Part shown: one piece after another, positions 9,148-20,366 of the stretch
How positions within the stretch are numbered: the first letter of the stretch is position 1
How the letters are laid out: the number at the start of each line of letters is the position of its first letter
From: Helicoverpa zea
Lineage: Eukaryota; Arthropoda; Insecta; Lepidoptera; Noctuidae
Direction of reading: 5' to 3'
Length of the DNA: 64,000 nt
NCBI RefSeq assembly: GCF_022581195.2
Contig: NC_061473.1
Location: forward strand, 558,001 to 622,000
Translations under genes and position numbers: made by a program
The notes under the pieces: model-generated
What the model saw: only the letters and a program-made list of their open reading frames with translations
What the model was told of the DNA's origin: nothing
Databases searched by the model: none

Positions 9148-10202
9148 TCTTCAGCTTTATAATATTAAGGATAGACCTATTTTGAAACCGATGCATATTT
9201 TTCTTACAAACATGGTACCTACACTTAATCCTTTTTCCACTTTCTTATATTGTGCCATTGAGATCGAATAGAGTCATTATCCCAATGTTTGCATGTCGTT
9301 CATATAACTAGTTATAATAACATTTTATATTGTCTCGTTACGTATTCCAGTTAACTTTCACAGCCGGGACGAGAGCTCACTTAGTTATAACAGTTAACTA
9401 AATTGCTGGTGATTTTTCAGCGGTTAAAAATGTGTATTGCGATTTATTCTCGGGGGGTTTTTACACTTATGTTCCGCTACAATTCACAGTATACGTTTTT
9501 TGGCCCTTTTATGTTTTCGAATCTAACTACACAATCAAAATTGTTGACGAATGAATATCCTTAAAAATGTCCAATAATAAAACAGCAAATGTAACGTTGT
9601 CCGTCTATCCTCTGTTCGGTTTTCACGTCCTAAATTACTGAACTAGTCAAAATAAGATTTCTTTCACAAATAATCCTGAACCAGAAGACGTAGGCACTTT
9701 CGAGATGCGTGTGGAACCACGGGAAATAGCTAGAAAATAATGAGTTAATAATTGTTTCTCATAATAACTTTGAATCTTTCCTATAAGGACCAAATCTAAA
9801 CTCTATCATTGGTCTAACAGAAGTTCGATATTATTTCGCTGCATTCGTAAAGGTATTTGCTTCATCTAAGAAAATAGACTGTTTCCTTGAACACCAAGTC
9901 TCAGTAGTGTAGCGTGGAATTCCACACTCTGATACGAAATTCCTCTGAAGTCGGTTTTCTATGTAGGTGTTGCGAAGAATGCAATATCTTTTCTTTCAGG
10001 TTTATTAGGTAACTTTTTAAAAAGTAATTAAGGGTTTTGTGGTCGGGACATGTTTAATATCTAATAGTGGTTCATGATTTGGGCATACAACATTTTTTTT
10101 ATCTTTGTCTAAATTAACATCAAGCTGTGGGTTAGTTACTGCTGGACAGATTCTGACCTAAATTCCTCCAATGTTAGATGATAGTTAATTTATAGAGAAA
10201 AG

Positions 10203-10278
10203 CCATAGACTACTTTTTATCCAGGTGTGCGAAGTAGTTCCCACTGGATGCAGGTGAAACTGCTGGCATAAGCTAGTA
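10203..10278 (+). repeat. dispersed repeat family D fragment
   Basis: 'tactttttatcc', 'gcgaagtagttcccac' and 'aggtgaaactgctggc' precede AAGCTAGT. Confidence 0.55.
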
Positions 10279-10599
10279 CTTTATGAAAATAACTTGGCTT
10301 GACCTCGGTCATTTTTATCTTGCAAAATAGAGTTATTCTAAACTTAGATTTATACCAAAAAGCCAGCATCAATAATTACTTGAATATTTTCTTCCCTAAA
10401 CCGGATTATACCAATTACAAAAAAAGGAATAAAATGTTCGAAGCACCAATTTCTTTTATCCCTAAATCCTATTAGAGTACAGGAGCAAAGTGGACATTAA
10501 TAAAGCTATCACTTATTACGTTTGTTTGTCGCGGATTATCCTTTTCCGTGTTTTTTCCGCTAAGCTCCTGTGTGTTTGGCCTTTTAACTGAACGTACGG

Positions 10600-10640
10600 T
10601 TTAAGGTATTTATTAAGGTATTTATTAAGGTATTTATTAA
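10600..10640. repeat. 12-bp tandem repeat
   Basis: The unit TTAAGGTATTTA is repeated about 3.4 times, with decay at the right end. Confidence 0.8.
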
Positions 10641-11281
10641 AGTATTAAGTGTTTTTATTAATGATAATGTGTACTGGGTTTTATAGGGCTGTAGAAAATT
10701 TCGGTTACGGTAGGTATTAAAACAAAACATGTATTTAAAATTAGGTTCTGCCCTCTTTTTCACCCGCATCCCAGGCTTTCCTTTGTATGGGCTATCTGAC
10801 GATGATTACTTTAAATCTGTTTTGTATTTCCTGAGAGTTGCGCGTTCAAACAAACTTTCTATTTTTATAATACAAGTGTAGATGTAATCCACGGTAAACG
10901 AATAAACCGATTTTTATAAAATTTGGTACGGAGATGGATCAAAGATGAGGAAAAACTAAAGGTACTAGTGGTTTTTATAAGCACCCGTGAAGTAAATATT
11001 TCATAACAAGGGTGATATTACTAGCACTCTATAAAACCGAAGAGCATAACAAAGCAATATGGATGTTAATTTTAATCCACATACATCTTGTAACACATCG
11101 AGATAAAACAAACCAAATTTAACTGTTAACGAGCATGAATTTACCCGTCGAAGAGAAATGGGCCAATGTAAAATAGTCATACAGAAGGATCACTTGTCGA
11201 AAAACTCAAAAGAGTCGAGTTGTTAATGATTTTTGTGTGTAGTACATATTGATTTCTGACACTTACGCGAATATTAGACAT

Positions 11282-11976
11282 TTAAATAAAACTACTTTTA
11301 CGGATTTTATCGCGTTATATTAATATTATTTAATCCCGACGTTTCGGATCCTTTACAGCATCCATGGTCACGGGTAGACTAAGGTGTTGGTCGTCTTGAT
11401 ATATTAGTTACAAACAGCTACCCTACATTTTGTTGATTATTATTGACAATCCGATTCACGCAAAACGAGCTCATGCCTGTAGCACACCTCCGCTGCGAAA
11501 CCCAAAGGGCGAAACCGCCATAGTTTCGCTGTGAGTTGTGAGTTGTTGGGCGGCGAAACAATAGCGAAATTCCCTGCTCTAACGTACAAAACTGACTATG
11601 ACGTTGTCTCTTTCTAACATGATTTCGCTCATTTGCTTAGGCGCCGTCTACATCACCGCTCGTTGTCCGCCAGTTGTCCGCCAGGGCGGAGATGTAGACG
11701 GCGCCTAAGCAAATGAGCGAAATCATGTTAGAAAGAGACAACGTCATAGTCAGTTTTGTACGTTAGAGCAGGGAATTTCGCTATTGTTTCGCCGCCCAAC
11801 AACTCACAACTCACAGCGAAACTATGGCGGTTTCGCCCTTTGGGTTTCGCAGCGGAGGTGTGCTACAGGCATCACTGTATCCATAGGTCGAGCAGTTGTA
11901 GGCTTGGATTTTGATTTAATAGTTTCTATGATGGGATTCCAAGCAGGTGGTATGCACCAGCCATCTTCTCTATTGA
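11282..11976 (-). repeat. inverted partial copy of the Penelope-like 3' end
   Basis: The reverse complements of 11282-11470 and 11875-11976 match about 12985-13168 and 12880-12984 with few differences, for example 'gaaacgtcgggattaaata'. The two pieces are continuous once the foldback element is removed. The breakpoint with the forward copy is near 11976, after CTATTGAAA. Confidence 0.85.
11474..11871. mobile_element. foldback MITE with 181-bp arms that read as perfect
   Basis: The left arm (11474-11654) and right arm (11691-11871) are reverse complements with no mismatch that I can see. The loop is 36 bp (11655-11690) and holds TTGTCCGCCA twice. The termini are TGCCTGTAGCAC and GTGCTACAGGCA. 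TCA occurs on both sides (11471-11473, 11872-11874). The Penelope 3' end reads GAGCTTACTGTATCC, so a target GAGCTCACTGTATCC with TCA duplicated explains the flanks. A 3-bp duplication hints at PIF/Harbinger-type mobilisation, but the TIR is not diagnostic. Confidence 0.88.
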
Positions 11977-12243
11977 AAGAAGAAGATCAGTCAATTCTTA
12001 CCACCTGTCAAGTGTCACATACCTCTACAAGATGCGGGTGTATACAAGCTTGAATGTGATTGTGGTCTCTCTTACATAGGCCAAACTAAAAGAAGCATAA
12101 GGACCCGCGTAAAAGAACACATCGCCGATGTCAAACACCGCCGTTCCAGACAGTCAGCAGTTTGTGAACACACACTAGACAAGGCCCAGCATTATATTAG
12201 ATTTGATAAACCACAAGTCCTTGCAAGAGAAAACCGATTCCTA

Positions 12244-12245
<2 letters not shown>

Positions 12246-12276
<31 letters not shown>

Positions 12277-12814
12277 TTGTCGCTGGGCTAAAAATGCTAT
12301 TACGCATCCCCTTCCCGTCGGGGGACGGGAGAGGGGTATGTGGGACTCCCCGGTAAAGACGTTCCCGGTATACCCACTAAAAAGGCCCAGCGGCACTCCG
12401 ACCTCGCCTGAGTGGAGGGGGTCTGGGAATCTATGGCATCCAGTCCCCCACCGGCGATTGCCCGCCTTACGGCAGGCCCCTCATGCCTCCCCCCAGTGGG
12501 GAGGGGGTCCCTATGATGGCCGGAGCACAAGGGGCGGTCCTTGTGGTGCAGGCGGTGGCACCCCCGTGCCTGTCGCCCGCTGATCACCCCCCGGGGCGGA
12601 TGGGGACGGACGTTGTGTTCGCCGTCTTCCACCCCTTCTTCGTCTGCGGTGCGGCGCCGCGAGAGGGTCGCTCTCCCGCACGCGCTCCGCCGACTCCTTC
12701 TGTGACATGACGTCCTCACAGAAGGAGGCCACCGCTTCCCATGCCTCCTCACTTCGCAGCATGGCAGCAATCACGCTGGGGAGCGAGAGGTCGTCCCCGA
12801 CTACTGCCACCAAA
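12246..12814 (-). mobile_element. R1-clade LINE, severely 5'-truncated
   Basis: The 569-bp GC-rich insert has its poly(A) tail visible as 30 T residues at 12246-12275. AAAACCGATTCCTACC occurs on both sides (12230-12245 and 12815-12830), a 16-bp target duplication. On the minus strand it begins inside the ORF2 C-terminus and continues through a 3' UTR with TTTTTAGTGGGT. The long pure tail and exact duplication indicate youth. Confidence 0.9.
12511..12811 (-). pseudogene. R1-clade ORF2 C-terminal remnant
   Basis: The frame is open from the insertion edge to a stop at 12511 and contains AMLRSEEAWEAVASFCEDVM and MSQKESAER followed by an arginine-rich tail. This block is typical of the end of R1-clade reverse transcriptase proteins, from my knowledge of the family. 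There is no natural start because the copy is 5'-truncated. Only the final 100 residues remain, with no catalytic domain. Confidence 0.75.
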
Positions 12815-13168
12815 AAAACCGATTCCTACCTAGGATGATTCGCGAGGCTATTGAAATTAAAAAACATCCAAATTTCAATAGAGAAGATGGCTGGTGCATA
12901 CCACCTGCTTGGAATCCCATCATAGAAACTATTAAATCAAAATCCAAGCCTACAACTGCTCGACCTATGGATACAGTAAGCTCGTTTTGCGTGAATCGGA
13001 TTGTCAATAATAATCAACAAAATGTAGGGTAGCTGTTTGTAACTAATATATCAAGACGACCAACACCTTAGTCTGCACGTGACCATGGATGCTGTAAAGG
13101 ATCCGAAACGTCGGGATTAAATAATATTAATATAACGCGATAAAATCCGTAAAAGTAGTTTTATTTAA

Positions 13169-14029
13169 GTGTAGTACATGATTCAGTTTTTTCTGAGGCA
13201 ATTTGTTTCATAGACGGAAGGTGCGAATAATAATTACTTGATCAAGGCGGATTTGCGCCATCAGACTATTGGGTCTGCTACTGTGCACGTTACCTAACGA
13301 TAATTTCCTTTAACATATATATGTAAATGGTGTTCAGGATGAACTCAGAAATCATACTATTTTTAGATCATAATATGACGCGACAGATTCTTATTTAGTA
13401 TCTTAATTTTAAACGCCTATAGGGACATTAACGAGTATGTTACCCAACCCAGTCACCTAGCTAACTAGTAGCTAGCTAGCTAGTAACTCTTTGGCAAGAC
13501 TACAAAAATATAAAACCTATAACTCTGCTAAAATAAAGACAGTACACCACAATAGGTAAATCCCTAGTACTTCTGTACTTTCATTCGCGGCTAGATTTTA
13601 CCCCTGATTTCCCTTGAGACAATATCTGCTGATCACAGCGCTTTAAGCGTCGTGATTGTAACACAAGGGAGATTCGCTTAATTGCTATGCCAAGTCTTGT
13701 GATGGTTTTTGTTGAAAAATGGGGCTTATGTTAATTGGATTAGAGTTTATTTTTTATGTTTGGTGTGGGTGATGTTACTGACTGATTCAGATGATTTTCG
13801 ATGATCAAATTACTTGAGAATTGCCAAGTTTCTTTTAATTTTATTAACCCTTTTTTATTAAATTAGGTTCTGAGATTTTTTCAAAAATAATAACATTGTG
13901 AGATTGTTTTTAAAATTTTCATCTTTGGGAGCCCTGGATTTTTTTTATCGTAGGTAGGTACTTGTTAATGAGATGTCTAGTTAGAAAATGTATACCAATT
14001 AAATTTATTCCAGGTACTTACTACTTCTA
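13169..14029. other. no gene seen
   Basis: AT-rich sequence with a short TAGC-rich run near 13460-13485. No other structure could be supported. Confidence 0.6.
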
Positions 14030-14039
14030 CTGAAAATCA

Positions 14040-14165
14040 AAGCTTAATATCCGAGGGCACGGCAGTGCCCCAGCCAAGACTCGAGCAAAGCGGGCACGGC
14101 CGTACCATCTTTTCTCGAAGCGTTTCGTGGCTATTTCAGCCCCCTGTATCTTCCATGTGAACAAA
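14040..14165. repeat. GC-rich block with hairpin, probable dispersed repeat
   Basis: An isolated GC-rich stretch in AT-rich DNA. GGGCAC-GGCA-GTGCCC at 14055-14070 forms a perfect 6-bp stem. The text 'agcgggcacggccgtacc' resembles a repeat I associate with moth genomes, but no second copy is in this window. Confidence 0.4.
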
Positions 14166-14690
14166 GCTAGGAGTTTAGGTTTTCGATGACCAAGAGTAAG
14201 TATTAGAACAAGCTCAGTCTCAAAATTACAAGACATTTGAATAAATAGTTACAAAATATTGATTTATTATTACAAATAAAGTTGAACAGGACTTGGCTTG
14301 TATGCGATCTCAAAACTTTTTACGGTGGAGGAATTGCGTAGAGGATTGGCTTTTTTTTACATTTAATGTTTTTGATGGGATTTGATATTTCAGCTTACAA
14401 GCAATTTGTCATTACTAACATAACTTCTTAGAAATTAATATGAGCTCCACTTCGAATACACGGAAACGGATGCTTCATCTTCAATCTTTTAGATTCCATT
14501 GAAATGAGGCTTTTCTATAGAAATCCTGAAGATGTAAAGTTTCTTTGAATAAGTTATAATTCAGTGAAATTAAGCTCCGTGCATGTGTAAGGAAGTTTCG
14601 AGAACAAGTTTGAGACAGTAATAAGGTAAGAAATAGTCCGGCTAACTAGTTGCAAATGGGATTATGTGCGTCAAGATATTTATACATGTA

Positions 14691-14914
14691 AGACTAAAAT
14701 GAAAACGTGGGGCCCATTAACTATTGCTGTAGTACTCTCTTCTAGAGGTATAATAGGTGTGGATTGCATCGACTTACTATAATCATAACTGGAGATTTTG
14801 ACAATCAATAATAATCAGCCGTAGCGGCTTCACCAGCTCATGATCTACCAAAGGATAAAGAATGCTTTGCCATAGGTAGGCTTTCAGAGGGGCCCCACGA
14901 TTTTATTTTAGTCT
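14691..14914. mobile_element. MITE with GTGGGGCCC-containing TIRs, TA target
   Basis: The left end AGACTAAAATGAAAACGTGG matches the reverse complement of the right end, AGACTAAAATAAAATCGTGG. Both continue into GGCCC and are flanked by TA (14689-14690, 14915-14916). The TIRs are about 26 bp in a 224-bp element without coding capacity. Confidence 0.75.
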
Positions 14915-14999
14915 TATATGACCGGGACCACCAATTTTTTTTATTTTCTAGTTATCAGTGCACATAAGATAAAACCGTTTAACTTAAAAAAAAAATTTA

Positions 15000-15190
15000 C
15001 CGATTTTTTTATTGTCCTACAGCAGAACTGCGGCCTCTTCTCATACAGATAAGGTGATAGAGTAACACCATGCTCGCTCAATGCGGATTACCGATTTCGG
15101 ATTTTAAAGTTCCAAGTTAAGTTGGCCTTTTATGTACCAGGGCCACGGTAACTCTTTCGAACAATCCCGCAGCCCAGGCAGGCCTTGGCC
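15000..15190. repeat. family B repeat, rearranged halves
   Basis: Positions 15000-15105 resemble the second half of family B in plus orientation ('gctcgctcaatgcgg'). Positions 15125-15180 match its first half in minus orientation ('ggccttttatgtaccagg', 'ctctttcgaacaatccc'). The complete unit is at 1630-1915. Confidence 0.55.
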
Positions 15191-16226
15191 CTGTTGGGCC
15201 CCGCTGGGGTTGCTGACAATATTCTACTTGTGTAGTCCTTTTATTTGACACCCATATTGAGGGGGTTGTGGAAAAAAATATGTAATCCGTTCTAATTTTG
15301 ACCTAAGAATAAATAAAACAAAGGGGGTGAGCTAAATAAAACCGTTTAATAAAAAGGCTGATGAGGTTAGTGGCTGTAGTCATCATTCACACTACCTCGT
15401 AGAATGAACATGTAGATATATTATGTATTAATAAAAGAATATCATAGGAAGCTTTATAATAATTTAGCGCTGACAACCACAGTTATACAAGTCTTGGTTA
15501 CAGGCAATTTTAACGTTCACACGAATATCTAGCTCTCATGTTGTAGGTATGACAAGTTTCTCACGTTGCAATTCTAGTACAAACTTGGCAACTTTTTGTT
15601 GCGCCACAGTTGCAAGCATTTAGTATTTTTATTTTATTTTTGGTTTTGATAGGCTCTTGAATAAATAGCGTTGAGATTAATATATTAACATTTTTAGCAA
15701 TGCTTTCTTTTTTATTTCATGCAATGTTTTGAAAAATATCATTTAAAGATTTAAAAAAATCTAAATATTATTATTTGCGAGCGAATAATTAAAATGGACA
15801 ACTACACCATGTTTGCAATTTCGCAATAGTCAAATTCTTTAATCTACCTTTAGGCCTATACCTCTACAATCTCGGTAAAACCTTGTGCAGCACCTAGACA
15901 CTAATACCTACATTGTAATTTCACAATTTCACTACAATAAGTCGCCCCGCGTATAGGAAGCTTTATAAAACACAGCGGTTGTGAAAATGAACAGCGCACC
16001 GCAAGTGGCGTGCCTTTGGGAAATACACGGCGCGACTCAAGCATTTGTCGCAAGTACATAGTTATCTACTGCTTAAGTATGAGTGAAACGTGTGAACTGC
16101 AGTTTATTTTTCCATATGAAAATTGTGGTTAAGACTAGAAGAATGAGAAAATGTATGCTTCGTATAGTAAAGGTGGCGAGTTTGTTTGAACGCGTTAATC
16201 TGGTCTGATATGAAAAATTCTTATAA
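15191..16226. other. no gene seen
   Basis: AT-rich. 'ataggaagctttataa' occurs twice, at about 15443 and 15953. No coding, RNA or clear element boundary. Confidence 0.55.
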
Positions 16227-16607
16227 CGGGTGTGTCGTTCATAATCACATTAAATGAAATGCGTTAATATACTGGTTAATATATGTCGATTAACACAAAG
16301 ATAAAAGAAAAATACCTAAAAATAAAAAAAATGATTTTTTCAAACAAATGGAATAAAAATGTGCAAAAATTAGAACACCATATAAAAGTCAGTTATTACA
16401 AACAACTTAAATTCTCCCTTGAAAACTGACAGCTGTCAACTGATCTTTATCTCTGCTTTACACATGATGTTGTAAATTATCAAAACGAAAAATGACTCCT
16501 GTGGTTAAACCACTGAATGGATTAGGTTATTTTTTTTACAATTCGCCATAGAATATCATAAAGTATATATGCGATATGATTTAATGTGATTGTAAACGAC
16601 ACACCCG
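16227..16607. mobile_element. MITE with about 44-bp imperfect TIRs
   Basis: The left end CGGGTGTGTCGTTCATAATC and the right end reverse-complemented, CGGGTGTGTCGTTTACAATC, continue together through CACATTAAAT with roughly 80% identity over 44 bp. The element is 381 bp with no ORF. The flanks are AT-rich (TATA-like), so the duplication is either TA or TATA. Confidence 0.75.
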
Positions 16608-16636
16608 ATATAGTTGCTTAGCCAGGTTATCAAAGT

Positions 16637-16712
16637 AGGCTATAGGTTTTTATCCAGTTGCGAGGAGTAGTTTCTACAGGATGCAGCTGAAACTAGTGGC
16701 GGGAGCTAGTGC
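16637..16712 (+). repeat. dispersed repeat family D fragment
   Basis: 'ggtttttatccagttgcga', 'aggatgcagctgaaac' and GGGAGCTAGT are the family D terminal module. Confidence 0.5.
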
Positions 16713-16921
16713 ACTTAAAACTGTCTTTGAAAAATGTCATTGACCAAATTAATTATAATTTGGTTCAACAAATATACTTCCGATTACAAGACTATCCGAG
16801 CGGTTAAAAAGAAGTTACACAATAAATTATTGATTCATTCATACTGTTATACCTAGATAAAAAATACACATTTTTTATTTGCACGTTACATATAACATTA
16901 ACGGTACATAAAAAGAGCCGT

Positions 16922-16975
16922 TTTATTTATTTATCTAGCGGTCTTGGGTTCGATTCCCGGAGCCATAAAATCGGT
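16922..16975 (+). repeat. tRNA-like 3' half (B box), SINE remnant
   Basis: GGGTTCGATTCCCGG at 16946-16960 is a good pol III B box with a T-arm palindrome. It is preceded by TCTAGCGGTC but no full tRNA cloverleaf can be drawn. Probably a decayed SINE head. Confidence 0.4.
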
Positions 16976-17612
16976 GATCAAAGTCTCTCGGAACACCTGT
17001 GCCAACGTTTATGTTAACTTGTTATATCGATTTTTATTGTTATGTCGGCTTTTTAGAGAAAGATAATGTTGAGAATATTGTGGTTTCTGCAATAACGTTC
17101 TGTAAGTTTGTGAAGTAAATCATCAGTCTAGCTTGCCGTCTTGAAAACTTTATGTCAATTCAATGTCACATCTAAGCACACAATTGTTTTATTTATAAAC
17201 TTTCACTATCAAAATGCTACGTTATATCCCTCACAACACCTTACAGTAGGTATCATTAACAATCTTATGATACCTGGAATGTAAGGATCTCCCTCTCAGA
17301 CGCTCCGCCGCTTCCTTAGCTACCTGACTACTTTGCAGAGGGAGTCAACCCCATCAAGAGGAATCCCTAATGAATTTAAACTTAAAGATGGAATTTGTTC
17401 AGTCATTTACACTATTAAAGCCTGGAGTTCTAAGTTCATTTACAACCCTCCTGTTCACATAATCAGATTATCTAACTAATGTATGTTTTACTAACACAAA
17501 TTAAATTAATCACACAAGTTACATACACAAAATATCCCCTAGAAACACAACTCCCAGATACCAATACTACAGATTATTAACTCTGATAACAGTTTCTGTG
17601 TTTGGTTCTAAT

Positions 17613-17915
17613 CATGGAGAACAAAATGACTAGCGGAGGTGCCATAACGGAAAATCTCCTAAGAAAGTAGCGCGACAACATGCGGGTGAGCGGGGGACGA
17701 GGAACGTTACTGTTTTCGCTCTTATACGCCTTCTTTGGAGCCTACCAGTTTTTGTAATACCAAAAATTGTTGACAAATCTCAATTAATCCGAACGTCTTG
17801 TTAATTCACTCGTAACTGATCGTTTCGGATACGCCCCCGGCACCTATTTGACCTAGAAGAAGGCGCTTGACCTACGTGCATCTTGGCATCTCTGTTCATC
17901 TTTCCTTACTCCATG
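17613..17915. mobile_element. hAT-like MITE family H, copy 1
   Basis: The 303-bp element has ends CATGGAGAACAAAATGAC and, reverse-complemented, CATGGAGTAAGGAAAGATGA. GTTCTAAT (17605-17612) and GTTCTAAC (17916-17923) form an 8-bp duplication with one mismatch. Other copies are at 24606, 54040 and 56975 (-). An 8-bp duplication fits hAT, and CATGG approximates hAT termini. No transposase frame. Confidence 0.8.
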
Positions 17916-17923
17916 GTTCTAAC

Positions 17924-20248
17924 TGTTTATTCGCGTACAAAAGGACCAACTTTATGTTATTGGGTAGGCAGGACAATAGGAAGCCTGTTAGGTAGTAAGT
18001 TTGAAGTATCGTGGAATTTACCCATGTAGTAGGTAATTTTATATGTAGGTAAGGGCTTTGTTAGAGTTTTAGTACCTGTAATTTTACTATGTGTACTTCA
18101 GTATTTTAGAGGTAGTAAGACTAAAAAAAAGAGTTTTGAAAACTATTGTAATCAAATGTGATATAAGTTAAAAGACAGTCAAAGAGTTCTTGGCTAAGTA
18201 ACGGCGGCACGGTTCAATTATTTTATGAGTTTACTTAAATTTAATTACTTATGAGTTTAAGAAACGGTTCATGGATAATAGATTGTTGTTATGACGATTT
18301 TCTCCGTGTTTCGGAACACTAACTTCAGAAATACACTTTTATTTGACGCTGACTGTAATTTCTTAATTTTAAAGCACTTTTAAATTGATAGCTGCAAAAA
18401 ACTAGCACAATACAAGTCCATTGAAAGCCAGCTCTTTCACATCAATGAAGTAAATTGGAAAAACATTTTTAACCCCCATTTCAGCTAAGTAGGTTAAAAC
18501 TAACAAGACTCTCGAACGAGATCGTTCGCATAAGATTTCAACATCTTAGATTTCAGTTAGAAATCCTTAGTACGGTGCAATGCGAGAATTGTGGATTTAA
18601 CTCACAGAATTGGAAACTTAAGTCCGGACACGCCTTTATCCGGAATATCGATGCCTTAAATCGAAATTTACGGACTTAGCTCTGAGAATCTTAATTCAGA
18701 GATTGTTAACTTAGATAGTGGGTTTTGTTATTTTAGTTTTAAGTCATTTTGCAGTTAGTTAAGAGGAAAACTTGGATGTACTTTTATAAGAAAGAAAGGT
18801 AAAGAAAAAAAAAGAAGAAAGAAAGAAGAAAGAAAAACCATTTATTTACACACACAAATGACGCAGAAAACAAACACACACAAATACAAACAAATAAATC
18901 TAGGCCAGGTATAAACAAAAAAAGCTATTCTAGCTATACCAAGGTATTATGTACCTAATTTTGCTCATCAACACGTATGTCCAGAGCGATGAGTAATACA
19001 TAGTAAATAGTAGGATACTATATATACTAGTAAAACATACATTTCTCCAGTTTGGGGGAGGCAGTAGTCCAGCAGTGGACGTTTTTAGGCTATAACGACT
19101 AAGTACTTTAAATTAAGGAAAGTATGTGATGTTAATAGAGTCAACGATGTGGAAAAGGCATATTATATCGATGTAGGTTTCAACTCATGAATAAAAGCTA
19201 CAGCGACAAAAAAGAGGATACTACGTAGAAGTTACAACAAGTCTCTTCAGCATTCATCTTTCACAAAGCATTACAATAAAATCGCACAAACAAAATCCAT
19301 CAAAATGATTGAATTGACCCATTACAATCGTATAAAACATCTCAAAGCCTGACCTATAAAATTGTCAAACGAACGAATCTTTTTAAGCTCTCACAAAGAA
19401 TACTCGTCTACTCGCGTCTGTTCCGAATACCTGATATAGTTCGCTGAAACAATGCCGCGGAAATAAAGAAATGAATATCTATTAATATTCATACGAATGT
19501 TCCGTAGGACAGTGTGGAGACAGAAGGTTCAGTTTAAACAAACGACTAACGAAAATGGCAGATTGGGTACACTTTCTAAAATATCGCTGGCAGCATTCCA
19601 AATAGGTAATTTTTTGAAAATTTACAAGAATGCTGTCAACAGCTTTACAGTCAGTGTTAGTATTTGGTACTTTGTCGCAATTTAAGGCTTTTTGTATATT
19701 AATACACATTTCCTGTTAAAATAAACATTGACTTGGCTCGTATATAATAGGCCACACTTGATATAGCCCCAGTTTCTTCAAACTGTTTGTTTTTTGTTTT
19801 ACTTACTGGCGGTAGCTTTGAGATTATTTTGGCTTATGAAGATTATATGTCAAAAATCTATTGTCTGCCAGTAAAAAAATAAAACATAAGTATAAAGTAG
19901 GTTTATAGATATACATACATAGTTTATATTCTGTTTTATCTGTATATTGGCAGCAGCTTTCAGTACAAAGGCTAGTAGATTGGGCTGCAAAACGAACGAC
20001 ATTGTGCAACTGCAGTATTGAGCATTCAATGCAACTATTTAAAATTCTATGCAGGCCTTCAGGATAATTGCAGCGTGTTTAGAAATTATTTTGCGACCTG
20101 AATTAAAATAAGAAGAAAATTGTTTTATACGTGATCAGTTGATCGCCAGTATTTTACTCTTTTAAATCAATAGGAATAATCTCCTTACATAAGTCATTTT
20201 GAGTAGTCTTACAACATATAAACTTACTGATATTCGATACATTACTTC
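17924..20248. other. no gene; AT-rich with minor repeats
   Basis: A purine-rich run at 18782-18838 abuts 'ccatttatttacacacacaa', which could be a minus-strand LINE tail. A fragment at 19063-19100 ('gtccagcagtggacg') belongs to another common moth repeat. ORFs near 19.5 kb are short, overlapping on both strands and without recognisable domains. Confidence 0.5.
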
Positions 20249-20366
20249 ATCATCATCATCATCTCCCGAGCCTTTTCCCAACTACGTTGGGGTCGGCTTT
20301 CAGTCTAACTGGATTCAGCTGAGTACCAGTGTTTTACAAGCAGCGACTGCCTATCTGACTACTTAT
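20249..20366 (+). repeat. dispersed repeat family C
   Basis: 'catcatcatcatc' is followed by 'gagccttttcccaactacg', GTTGGGGTCGGCTTTCAGTC and 'gctgagtaccagtgtttta'. Confidence 0.65.

Larger units (their letters stand above)
8548..11281. other. no gene; AT-rich with repeat fragments
   Basis: The longest ORF (8832-9185) runs into a family D repeat at its end and looks fortuitous. A small perfect palindrome, GTGGAATTCCAC, lies near 9914. Family D fragments and a short tandem repeat are listed separately. Confidence 0.6.
11980..13032 (+). pseudogene. Penelope-like GIY-YIG endonuclease, interrupted
   Basis: The frame from about 11980 runs through a CDCG zinc-knuckle-like pair and the GIY-YIG core (GVYKLECDCG, then SYIGQTKRS), followed by the conserved R..R..EH helix and a C.H pair. 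It then continues after the insertion to a stop at 13030-13032. This nuclease domain nicks target DNA for integration of Penelope-like elements. The N-terminal reverse transcriptase is absent, and the R1-type insertion at 12246 splits the frame, so the copy is dead. The frame stays open on both sides of the insertion, which implies the break is fairly recent. Family assignment is confident; the subgroup is not determined. Confidence 0.85.
11282..13168 (+). mobile_element. Penelope-like element, 5'-truncated, with inverted flanking copy
   Basis: The plus-strand part encodes a GIY-YIG endonuclease ending at 13032, followed by a 3' region to about 13168. The sequence from 12880 to 13168 is also present upstream in inverted orientation (11976 back to 11282), outside-in. 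Penelope-like elements often carry partial inverted copies at their ends. No reverse transcriptase remains. Two younger insertions break it: a foldback element at 11474-11871 and an R1-type retroposon at 12246-12814. Confidence 0.8.

Noticed and set aside
8832..9185. 117-residue ORF
   Set aside because: The C-terminal part is a translated family D repeat. No start or splice context supports it.
11784..12053. 89-residue plus-strand ORF
   Set aside because: It crosses the foldback element and antisense Penelope-like sequence, so it is fortuitous.
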